From Schistosoma haematobium (lineage: Eukaryota; Platyhelminthes; Trematoda; Strigeidida; Schistosomatidae): a stretch of DNA of 64,000 bases. Shown here one piece after another: positions 56,046-64,000 of this stretch. Position numbers and translations under genes: made by a program. The stretch's first letter is position 1; each line of letters starts with the position of its first letter. The notes under the pieces are model-generated. The model saw only the letters and a list, made by a program, of their open reading frames with translations, did no database searches and had not been told where the DNA came from. Location of the stretch: positions 92,660,864 through 92,724,863 of the forward strand of contig NC_067196.1 in the NCBI RefSeq assembly GCF_000699445.3, in the 5' to 3' direction.

Positions 56046-56289
56046 TATAATCATAAATATTAAAGATAAAAGGGTTGGCTTTTTAAGTGAATATCTATTT
56101 AAGAAGGTAAATATCGAATGCTTTTACTTATCTATTACTTTACGACATACTAATAGCCGTATATTTATAAATTGATTATTATATACAGCCAAATTAGTAT
56201 AATTGATGTACAGGCAAAAAAAGAAATAGAATAGAGTTTACTCACGGAATGAAATGATGAAATTCACTTGAGATTATTGTTTACTTTAA

Positions 56290-57115
56290 TCTACCGATTG
56301 TTGTTTAGGATTACAATTGATCAATCTCTTATTTAGCATATGTGCATTCTGTGTGTATTGCCTTGATATTGTCTTCTATTTACAAGGATTATAAACAAAG
56401 AATGAGAGTGGTTAGTAATGGAATCAAGTTTGACTCTGTTGAGGACGTCAGATCCTCAGAACTCACTTGGAAAAGCTTGTAATTTTGTAAAGAAAATTTG
56501 AATTTTATGTTTTCGCGCCAAAAGACGCTTAGTTGACCTACACTTTACTTTTCCCATTCAGAAATCCTTGACTGTCATTGGTTGACGGATTTTTTTAGTA
56601 CGCTATTTTGTGGCTCTTCTAAGGGCGTTTCTATCATTGTATAAATAAGCTTGATTTGTATGCTTAGTGATCTCGTATTTTCTGGGTGCTTGTAGAATAC
56701 ATTCTCTACGCCTCATCAAGTTTTCTTGATCTAGTTAGAATGGCCGGAGACAACGGATTAGAATAGTCTATCGTGTTATTGTATCTTGATATTCGTTCCG
56801 TTACCGAGTTAGGTGAACTCGTAATTTCATTCAAGTATATCAGACGCGTGTTTCGTCCTATGTCGAACTCGTCCTCTGAATGTACCTGCATCTCGTAGTT
56901 GATGTTTACTCTGGGACTAAACATCAATAGGAAGATTCAAGTTAACAATAATAAGTGAATTTAAACTTCACTCCATTGCACAAGCCAAGTGGATAACGAA
57001 CAGTAATGGGTTCAAGCCCCAGAGTGAACATCAACTCTAAAATGTAGGCTTATCCAGCTAACGAGTTCCAAATAGGACGATTTCACTGCCAGCCACTATC
57101 CATCTTTGCTTAGAA
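56290..57115. mobile_element. SINE family B, inverted pair, split by an LTR
   Basis: Minus copy 56290-56436 and 56843-56925 (CGCGTGTTTCGTCCTATGTC, GAACTCGTCC, then GTACCTGCATCTCGTAG). It meets a plus copy from CATCAATAGGAAGATTCAAG through CAAGTGGATAACGAACAGTA, GGTTCAAGCCCCAGAGTGAA to CCACTATCCATCTTTGC. Confidence 0.8.
56437..56842 (+). mobile_element. solo LTR-like insertion, LTR family 2, 406 bp
   Basis: Starts TGTTGAGGACGTCAGATCC and ends AAGTATATCA, interrupting the SINE B hammerhead region. The flanks are GACTC (56432-56436) and GACGC (56843-56847); the SINE consensus has GACGC, so the left duplication has one change. TGTATAAATAAGC at about 56638 is TATA-like. Single copy in this window. 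Confidence 0.7.
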
Positions 57116-57119
57116 TAAA

Positions 57120-57390
57120 GTGACGATTTCAAAATCATTCACTTTATCATGTTTTCATATATAGATTAGTAATAAATTTTAATAAACTATAAATTACACA
57201 AATAAAAATGAAAATCTTCAAAATGTTTTCTTTTTACTGACACTTGAATGTAACCATTTCCAAAAAGAAACTGTACACTTCTATCTTGAAAATCTACTAT
57301 TAAATCAATATTTGTTTATGCAACGATTTTTCTCCCTTTTTCATTATAACTTATCATTCACCTTACACTTCATATTGTATTTTAGAAACA
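57120..57390. other. unassigned AT-rich DNA
   Basis: Nothing recognised. Confidence 0.3.
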
Positions 57391-57400
57391 TTTCAGCTAT

Positions 57401-57867
57401 TAGATGGTGATTGAAGGTAGTCGACAGGAAACCCTGGAGCCGGGTTCCGTGCTATTTAGCACTCTTCAGAAAGGTGTACCTGTAACCTTGAGGTAACTGG
57501 TTCTCTCTGACGGATTCGATCCCATGTCACCCAGTTTCACAGTTAGAAACGTTACTACTGAGCTATCCAAGCCCCAAACAATCTCCTATAGGACTGAGAT
57601 GTAATCATAATTGATTGATCACTGAGTGGCGATCAATATCATGTGTGTCAAGTCCTTATTAGTGCCAATCAAATGCTATTGACCAAGTTGCTATAGTCTA
57701 GGTGACTCGACACTGCGTGCATTATGTTGAGATTAGATGGTGGTTGGAGGTAGTCAACAGTCGACTGGTGGCCACATGGCATCATGGTGGATAGCATTCG
57801 ATCGGCATTCATAAAGACTTGACACACATAACATTGATCACCACCTAGTGATCAATCAATTGTGACG
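57401..57867 (-). mobile_element. SINE family D, with 10-bp target duplication
   Basis: Flanked by TTTCAGCTAT (57391-57400 and 57868-57877). Minus strand: a tRNA-like head (TAGCTCAGTAGTAACG, GGATCGAATCC) and a hammerhead with a mutated core (CTGAAGAGTGCT...GCACGGAACC). A second body segment (57730-57867) follows, making a partial direct duplication of the GATTAGATGGTGGTTGGAGG and ATCAATCAATTGTG regions. Confidence 0.85.
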
Positions 57868-57884
57868 TTTCAGCTATATAGGAC

Positions 57885-58384
57885 TGTTCGTAAATTCACA
57901 ACTTTACAGTACAACTGTACTATTGTCCATTGCTTTTATTATCATCAAATATTAAGTATATACTATAAGCATAGTAAATTCCAACACAACTCTTCACTGA
58001 TATTCCTCCCCCTTTTACTCCCTCCCTCCTTCTCTCTCTCTAGTTATCAGCTTATCATCTCTACTAAACAAACCATCATATAGAAACAAACAAGCATTAT
58101 TTTAGTTCTTGTATATTTATCCTCTTCTCTTTCTTTTTTTTTCTGTTTTTTCTCTTATCAAAATTATCATTATTGTTTTAGGGTATGACAGTACTTAGTT
58201 TTTGCTTAGTAACAATAACAAGTCATTCAATATATACCATGTACATTATGTATTATTAGTAAATTTGTTCAAATTTAACAATTTCACTTGTCATCAGTAT
58301 TGTATTCTCCTATGTGTGTGTGTGTGTGTGTGTGATTTTAAAAGTTGAATAATAAGTGTTGTGTTATCTCCAATAATCAATAAC
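57885..58384. other. unassigned DNA with a (TG)n tract
   Basis: (TG)n at about 58313-58335 and T/C-rich runs; no gene seen. Confidence 0.5.
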
Positions 58385-58715
58385 TAGTTTAGTTTTTTTC
58401 TTTCAGCTATTGTGATAAAGAATAAATGAGCATTCATCTGAAGGGGAAATTAGGAGAAGATAATGGAGGTGATGGGAGGAATATACATTACAGGAATCAT
58501 CTAACTACATCATGAGGTAAGTCCTAACTTGGAACCTTGAAGGGAAATAGAAAGGAGGAAGATCAAAGAACACACTGTGTCTAGAATTAGAAGAAGACAT
58601 GAATCGGATAAATAGCAACTAAGAACAACTGGAAAGGGTTGCTCAGAACAGAGTTGGATGGAGGATGTTGCTGGATGACCTATGCTCCTCCACGAGGAGT
58701 AACAGGTGTAAGTAA
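58385..58715 (+). mobile_element. RTE-type LINE (SR2-like), 5'-truncated
   Basis: Ancestral RT C-terminus recognisable as GKLGEDNGGDGRNIHYRNHL-like, RRKIKEHTVSRIRRRHE, then WMEDVAGRPMLLHEE-like. It ends CCTCCACGAGGAGTAACAGG TGTAAGTAAG. Confidence 0.78.
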
Positions 58716-58869
58716 GTATTTGTTTTAACATTTTAACGTTGAATATTTCATTTCTCAAAAGCTACTTTCTTTCCTATTGCCTACATTAAATAGTTCATAC
58801 AATGAAGTTAATATAGTGGTAAACATTTGTAAATGGAAATTCTGTTTAAGACTAATCACTAAGTTACAT

Positions 58870-58978
58870 AAAGACTGTTGCTTAAGTATTTACTTACTTA
58901 TTTACTTACGCCTGTTACTCCCAATCAGTATAGACCTCCGACCAGCATCCTCCAACCCACTCTGTCCTGGGACATAAT
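58870..58978 (-). mobile_element. RTE 3' end with TTAC tail
   Basis: TTTACTTACTTATTTACTTA CGCCTGTTACTCCC, CTCCAACCCACTCTGTCCTG GGAC. About 75 bp of LINE remains. Confidence 0.78.
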
Positions 58979-58984
58979 ATATAT

Positions 58985-59510
58985 ATTGGAGATTCCTTAA
59001 TAGTACGCGTTCACGATCCAGCACGCAGGATGTCGAACCTAGGACCTCCGGTCTCGCGAGCAAACACTTAACCAGTAGACCACTAGACCGGGATCCAACG
59101 GTTTTAATGTCTAACCTCCATGAATGGCTGCGCAACCAGTCATCAATTGTCTGATATAGATACCTGTTTCGACCCGACATGGCCTGGACTTCACTGGTCA
59201 CAGCTTTTCACTATAATTCCAGGAAATCATCTTGAAACCAGTCACTAGTGAATAATGGATGAATTTTTACGCAACCGTTCATGGATCGATGGAGGTTAGA
59301 TATTAACACCGTTGGATCTCGGATCATTGGTTTACAGGCTAAGTATTCGCGCGCGAGATCGATAGATCTTGGTTTCGAAATTCTGTATGTGGGATCATGG
59401 ATGCGCACTGTCGGGGAGTCCCATACTAGGACGAGACGGTCGTCTAGTGCATCCATGTTTTCAGTGGTGGTTTAGCCTGCACTGACTCATAAATTCAATT
59501 ATTAAAGATC
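58985..59510. mobile_element. SINE family A, divergent inverted pair
   Basis: Minus copy 58985-59250 (CGAACCTAGGACCTCCGGTC, CCAACGGTTTTAATGTCTAA, CTTCACTGGTCACAGCTTTT). Plus copy 59255-59510 (CAACCGTTCATGGATCGATG, AACACCGTTGGATCTCGGA, TCGGGGAGTCCCATACTAGG ACGAGACGG, tail). Here the 5' ends face each other. Confidence 0.8.
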
Positions 59511-59514
59511 GATC

Positions 59515-59748
59515 TTAAGTATCATACAAAGCTTCACAATTGTGCATCGATCCCACTTTTCACTATTGTGAGTTATTTAATATATAAACAACTTATAAAC
59601 GATGAATGGAATTCATAAATTTGAAAAGAACTCCATGGAAAACGAAAGAGGAAAACGCTTTATGTAGTAAATAATTTAAAATAAAAATATGATCAAATTG
59701 TAGATATATCTGCTAAGAGTAGAGATCAAACGACCGTAAAGTCTTAAC
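59515..59748. other. unassigned AT-rich DNA
   Basis: Nothing recognised. Confidence 0.3.
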
Positions 59749-59760
59749 AGATGATTGTTG

Positions 59761-60135
59761 TCACAATTGATTGATCACTGAGTGGTGATCAATCTCATGC
59801 TTGTCTAGTCCTTATTAGTGCAGATCGAATGCTATCGATCATGTTGCAATGTGGCCACCAGTCTAGGTGACTCGACACTGCGGGCACTATGTATTGAGAT
59901 TAGATGGTGGTTGGAGAAACCTGGACCCGGGTTTCGTTCTACTTGGCACTCGTCACGGCTCGGATAGCTCAGTGGTAACGTCTCTGACTGTGAAGCTGGG
60001 TGACACGAGATCGAATCCGCCAGGGAGCATCAGTTCCCTCAAGATTACAGGTACACCTTGCTGACGAGTGCCAAGTAGCACGAAACCCGGGTCCAGGGTT
60101 TCCTGTTGACTACCTCCAACCACCATCTAATCTCA
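59761..60135 (+). mobile_element. SINE family D, fullest copy, with 12-bp target duplication
   Basis: Flanked by AGATGATTGTTG (59749-59760 and 60136-60147). Order: body (TCACAATTGATTGATCACTG...), an inverted arm with the ribozyme on minus (59900-59954), the tRNA head (A box TAGCTCAGTGG 59965-59975, B box GATCGAATC 60009-60017), the plus-strand hammerhead (60052-60105) and the end CCACCATCTAATCTCA. Confidence 0.88.
60052..60105 (+). ncRNA. hammerhead ribozyme motif (SINE D copy)
   Basis: CACCTTG, CTGACGAG, stem II GTGC/GCAC, GAAAC, stem III ACCC/GGGT, cleavage triplet GTC, CAGGGTTTC. Stem I pairs ACCTTG with CAGGGT using one G-U. All invariant core bases are present. Confidence 0.75.
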
Positions 60136-60147
60136 AGATGATTGTTG

Positions 60148-60605
60148 TATTCGTTGACTAGGAATATGAACAATTTAATGTTTTGTAATTATGGTCCCTT
60201 CATGAATTGATATTGCCTCTTGAACTGAAGGGTCAGATAGGCTATTTTGAACATTTTTTTCAGATTAAAGGTTACGAGGAATCCACTTATTAATCAATAT
60301 TTAGATTTAAAGTTACAATGATATTAATATGAGGATTACTAGAAATCAAGGAGCACTAATTAGCTGCTTTGTATCTTATCTACTAGATGATGTGATAGTG
60401 ACCACGTTGTCATATCTACCGTTACTGATTACATAATAAAAAGTTTGATAGATGAAATCCTACTAGATTTATCCGGATCCATATGCTGTATGTATGGGAC
60501 CGGATCTATGATTATTCGTGTTTTCGTTAATTTTCCAGTTTACACCAGTCAGTGATGAAAGATAATTTCAAAATAGATAGTTTCTACATGCCCTCAACTT
60601 ATAAA
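60148..60605. other. unassigned AT-rich DNA
   Basis: No supported feature. Confidence 0.3.
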
Positions 60606-60609
60606 TATT

Positions 60610-61320
60610 CTTATAGATAGTGAAGATATGTAGCTCAAAAGAATGATTTAGATGTTTCGTCCTCTGAGCTAAATGGTATGGTCTTGGAGCTTCCATCGTG
60701 CTTATAAACAACATCATCAGTACAAATTTCAGGAAGAAGTGAAGGATTTAAACTTCTCTACATATAAATCGCAGCTTGGCCTGTCGATCTCGATCTTGAT
60801 TGGCTATTATTGATCTTTAACCTTTCATTGTTTACTTCTTTATTTTGATTGTATCTCCCATTGATTTGATTCCTGGTTATATATTTGTCCATAATTCTTC
60901 TGATTGATTGGTATATTGGATCGATTTCAAAGTGCTTGTTGATTGCCGGTTGACTTGAGTGACAAGCTTCTAGAAATTCCCTGCTGTTTTTAGAATCCCC
61001 TCTATCCAAGATGTCAACATTTTCTCAGTCGAATATGTGTCAATAGTTGTCCACATACATTGATATAAGCGAGGATATATCATGGCGTTTGACCGCTAAT
61101 TGATGTTTATATAGGCAGCGATAAAAAGGGCATCTATTTTGTTCGATATAGCGTTTTACACAGCCCCAACAATTTATTTTGTAGAGGGTGTTTGGTCTTT
61201 CATCTTTTGTCATTTCATTCTTTGGTTTGCGTAGGACTGACTGAAGTGATTTTGTTGATTCATGTGCTACACGTATTCTAAACGGCTTCAATAATCTTGT
61301 AATTTCCGATATGTCTTTTA
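60610..61320 (-). pseudogene. Penelope-like element (lineage B), endonuclease and ribozyme-bearing end
   Basis: The minus frame 61291-61040 has RVAHESTKSLQSVLRKPK, then NTLYKINCWGCVKRYIEQ (GIY-YIG core; the final G is replaced). The frame 61009-60758 continues DRGDSKNSREFLEACHSSQP, AINKHFEIDPIYQSIR, the conserved PLE endonuclease C-terminus. About 40 bp further the end region carries TACTGATGATGTTGTTTATA AGCACGATGGAAGCTCC, a degraded hammerhead. This copy ties the ribozyme ends seen at 21.1 and 46.6 kb to lineage B coding sequence. Confidence 0.82.
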
Positions 61321-61355
61321 TATATAGTAGGAAGAAAATACAAACAACTGGGTGG

Positions 61356-61504
61356 TCAACCTGTCAGTTTCACTTTCAAAGCAACCTCTAACATATATAG
61401 AAGATCACCTTCTCCTAAACGGAGCAATTCAAGTGACTCCTCAAAGCTGGAATGTTTTGCCACACCAAAGTCATCACTCAACATGGCCGGAATAAACTCG
61501 ACAG
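61356..61504 (-). CDS. candidate host exon, terminal, unknown protein
   Basis: On minus, after an acceptor-like ...ttcag, a 149-nt open stretch reads VEFIPAMLSDDFGVAKHSSF, EESLELLRLGEGDLLYMLEV, ALKVKLTG and a stop. Composition is balanced, with acidic, aromatic and hydrophobic residues spaced as in a folded protein, unlike AT-driven frames nearby. No TE family is recognised. A PLE remnant begins just downstream at 61320. I do not recognise the protein, and its link to the candidate exon at 61.9 kb is unproven because no phase-compatible donor was found. Confidence 0.3.
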
Positions 61505-61844
61505 CTGAACTTAAATAATATGAAATTCATAGGATTAAACACTATGATACTAAAAAAGGAAAAGATTTTGATGCATTTTCATTACTCTACTTATTAGAAA
61601 GTGAAGGTTACTTTATCTGAGTTGTATTAAATCTTTTCCAACGTTACTTGTCATCAATGTTCATTTGATGATAAATTTTAATTGGATAGGTGATTGAAAT
61701 AAGTTATAGGTATGAAAGCCTTCATTAATCATTCTGTAAACAAATTCGTTTCAATTTATGTTTCTCCTAACTTGAAAGGATATAATAGCATTGTATGGCG
61801 AGTGAAATATCACTGAGCCCTAGCCAAATCATCCAACAGTTGAG

Positions 61845-61956
61845 TCATTGAATATCGAACAGATCATCGGTCAAAGATAACCAACGTGCATCAGTTAATT
61901 GTATACCATGGACTGGACTATGCGGTGGTGGTAACGCTATATTCTCTGTACTCATT
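61845..61956 (-). CDS. candidate host exon, unknown protein
   Basis: After the acceptor-like attatttag, the minus strand reads MSTENIALPPPHSPVHGIQL then TDARWLSLTDDLFDIQ and a stop. A second frame (MTQLLDDLARAQ) follows at once, which would suit a one-base shift. The segment is non-repetitive and protein-like. It could be a short ORF, an exon of a frameshifted pseudogene or chance. Confidence 0.25.
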
Positions 61957-62369
61957 CTAAATAATATATTTGCATAATAACGTTCTTTGTGTTAAACCGT
62001 TTTCAAAGCATCCATTGTACTTTGATACATTGAAGAGACAGTCTACTTTTGATGCTTTGAAATTAGGTGGTTCGTCACATTATTCCAGTTTAACTCGAGT
62101 AGACCTCCAGTTATTCGACGTAGATCATCTACGTTGGTGATGTACAGCACTATATAAATAAAGGTAACCAATTTACAATATATATTTATCTGCCTGTTCC
62201 GTGTAACAACAAATGATAATGCAAGCATATTGAAGTGAAATAGACGAAGAAAGTAAGTTTTGTTAAAGAAGATATCATTTTACACTATGTAGTCAATTGA
62301 ATATCATAACCAATTTATTCTCTAATACAACATTTCAATAGGATCTTTCTTTTAAGGAGAATGAATATC

Positions 62370-62457
62370 TAAAATGGATAATGGCTAGCAGTGGAATCCA
62401 CGATGCGCGTTTCGTCCTAATTGAGACTCATCAGCCGAAAGTACCTGAATTTCAGAA
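62370..62457 (-). mobile_element. SINE family B fragment carrying an intact hammerhead core
   Basis: Only the ribozyme region is kept. It abuts the (AAT)n-tailed element at 62458. Confidence 0.78.
62390..62452 (-). ncRNA. hammerhead ribozyme motif (SINE B/S-alpha type)
   Basis: Minus: CTGATGAG, stem II TCTC..AGGA, CGAAAC, stem III ACGC/GCAT, ATC, then GTGGATTCCACTGCTAGCC. The core is complete; the 5' stem I strand (TTCGG) no longer matches well. Confidence 0.65.
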
Positions 62458-62790
62458 ATAATGTTATTATTATTATTATCATCAGCTTTATTCAATATTA
62501 TATTTTTGGTACAATATAGAATTCTCAGCGTAAAGTATTTCAACAAGTTTCCGTTTATTTCTTCTTGGTCGGTCCTGGCGATAAATATTGAGTGATCGCC
62601 AGTTAGATGTTAGCAGTTCAGTAAATGAACATCTGAATAATGTACATTCTTTTCGTTGTATATTGCCAGCAACCACGTAGGCTCTTATTGAGTTCTTTGT
62701 AACTTTGACAACGTAAGGTTGCACACTTTTCAGAAACGCAGCAGAATAGCTCATGAGATTGATAAACATAATGATATATTAAAAGCAAAC
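62458..62790 (-). mobile_element. unclassified retroelement 3' end with (AAT)n tail
   Basis: Minus frame 62769-62488 (93 aa) includes YVVKVTKNSIRAYVVAGNIQ, TSNWRSLNIYRQDRPRRNKR, KLVEILYAENSILYQKYNIE. The stop overlaps AATAAAG, followed by (AAT)n. A coding end joined to a simple-repeat tail suggests a non-LTR element. I cannot name the clade. Confidence 0.5.
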
Positions 62791-62854
62791 AAAAATAGAT
62801 AACTTGTTGAAATATCTAGATGGCAGGAAAAGGTAGCCCAGATGCTCAAGTAGG

Positions 62855-63235
62855 CCGCCCTTGTTGTTCACTCTGAGACTCAAACCGAGTATGCTATGGT
62901 GATATCGACTTAGCTACTGAGTCTTGATAGACACTTGCTTGTTCAATGAGGTGAAGTTTGAATTCACTTAGTGTTGTTGTACTTGTTATTTAGGACTGCA
63001 ATTGATCAGTCTCTTATTGGTATATGTACATCTGATGCGGATTGCCTATAGGTTGAAATCACAAGCTTTTTAAACAAAAATGGATAGTGGCTAGCACTGG
63101 AAATGTAATTTAACACGTATTTCGTCCTAAATCTAGGCAATCCGTACAAGATACACACATGCCAACTAAAGACTGATCCATTACAATTCTAAATAACAAT
63201 GGGATGATACATGTAAAACAACACTAAATGAATTT
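62855..63235. mobile_element. SINE family B, inverted pair
   Basis: Minus copy 62855-63135 (head at CTTAGCTACTGAGTCTTGAT, ribozyme remnant ATTTCGTCCTAAAT). It joins a plus copy 63136-63235 (CTAGGCAATCCGTACAAGAT to AACACTAAATGAATTTAG). Confidence 0.8.
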
Positions 63236-63476
63236 AGAATAAATATCTATCCTTGTTGATAACATGAATATTGTCAGAATCATTTTAACATTTACAATGT
63301 ATGTATATCTTCAACAATCTTTCATATTCATCAACATTATGTTCATTAATGTTCATAATAAATTACATATTACACAATAGACATTAATTATATCAATGAG
63401 ATTTATGACAGTTAATTCACCTTCTTCTTCTTCTTCTTCTTCTATTTCATTTTGTATTTCTTAACTTAGATTTCAG
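63236..63476. other. unassigned AT-rich DNA ending in (CTT)n
   Basis: The (CTT)n run at about 63420-63442 would serve as a polypyrimidine tract if the exon at 63477 is real. Confidence 0.4.
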
Positions 63477-63596
63477 GAATTGAACAATCTAGAAAAAGAA
63501 CCAAAACAAACAACGACAGCAACAACAACACAGCAGAAAACAAAAAAAACCATTAACATAAACAACAACAACAGCAACAACACAACAGAAGTCTAA
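63477..63596 (+). CDS. candidate terminal exon, Asn/Thr/Lys-rich tail
   Basis: Follows a good acceptor (CTTCTT...ttagatttcag). Phase-0 reading gives 39 residues, ELNNLEKEPKQTTTATTTQQ, KTKKTININNNNSNNTTEV, then TAA. Low-complexity polar tails occur in fluke proteins, but CAA/AAC repeats can be open by chance in three frames, and one other frame here is open nearly as far. No repeat homology. Confidence 0.3.
   Translation, partial: ELNNLEKEPKQTTTATTTQQKTKKTININNNNSNNTTEV

Positions 63597-64000
<404 letters not shown>

Noticed and set aside
59965..60017. Functional tRNA gene in SINE D
   Set aside because: A and B boxes are good, but the same head recurs in repeats at 44.3 and 57.5 kb and the cloverleaf is incomplete.

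Overview
The window looks like nuclear DNA of a blood fluke, Schistosoma or a close relative. It is AT-rich and carries repeat types known from schistosomes: tRNA-headed SINEs with hammerhead ribozymes (S-alpha type), RTE-type (SR2-like) LINEs with TAAG-repeat tails, LINEs of the Perere-3/SR3 kind with CTGA-repeat tails, and Penelope-like elements (PLEs) with GIY-YIG endonucleases. Family names are from memory of the literature, not from a search. Genus-level assignment is inference.

Host genes are sparse. The one confident gene is a MIEN1-like (Rdx/SelW-related) gene on the plus strand. Two exons are visible, at 1651-1727 and 4202-4288. They join in phase, end in a CAAX box (CNLL) and flank a 2.5-kb intron filled with LINE, SINE and other repeats. 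Weaker host candidates are a signal-peptide-like ORF at 43.5-43.7 kb (minus), two exon-like segments at 61.4-62.0 kb (minus) and a polar C-terminal exon at 63.48-63.60 kb (plus).

Almost everything else is mobile DNA, much of it nested. 0-10 kb: a PLE endonuclease fragment, the MIEN1-like gene, SINEs and LINE ends. 10.2-14.6 kb: a 545-bp LTR-like repeat (called family C here) split by a nearly complete PLE (10565-14125, 8-bp target duplication) and by a SINE (13-bp duplication). 15.2-20.5 kb: decayed LINE coding regions. 21-26 kb: a perfect inverted PLE ribozyme dimer and three solo LTRs of one family. 28-46 kb: many 5'-truncated RTE copies mixed with SINEs. 47.5-51.6 kb: a LINE split by a solo LTR, then two PLE lineages, one split by another LINE. 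53.5-55.3 kb: solo LTR inside family C inside an RTE copy. 55-63 kb: SINE inverted dimers, a second LTR family and a ribozyme-bearing PLE end. The window closes inside a long GATA array.

The strongest unifying signal is catalytic RNA plus inversion. Three tRNA-headed SINE families (called A, B and D here) and the PLE ends all carry hammerhead-like cores. Copies of all of them repeatedly occur as inverted pairs, and several of those inverted units are bounded by a single target-site duplication.
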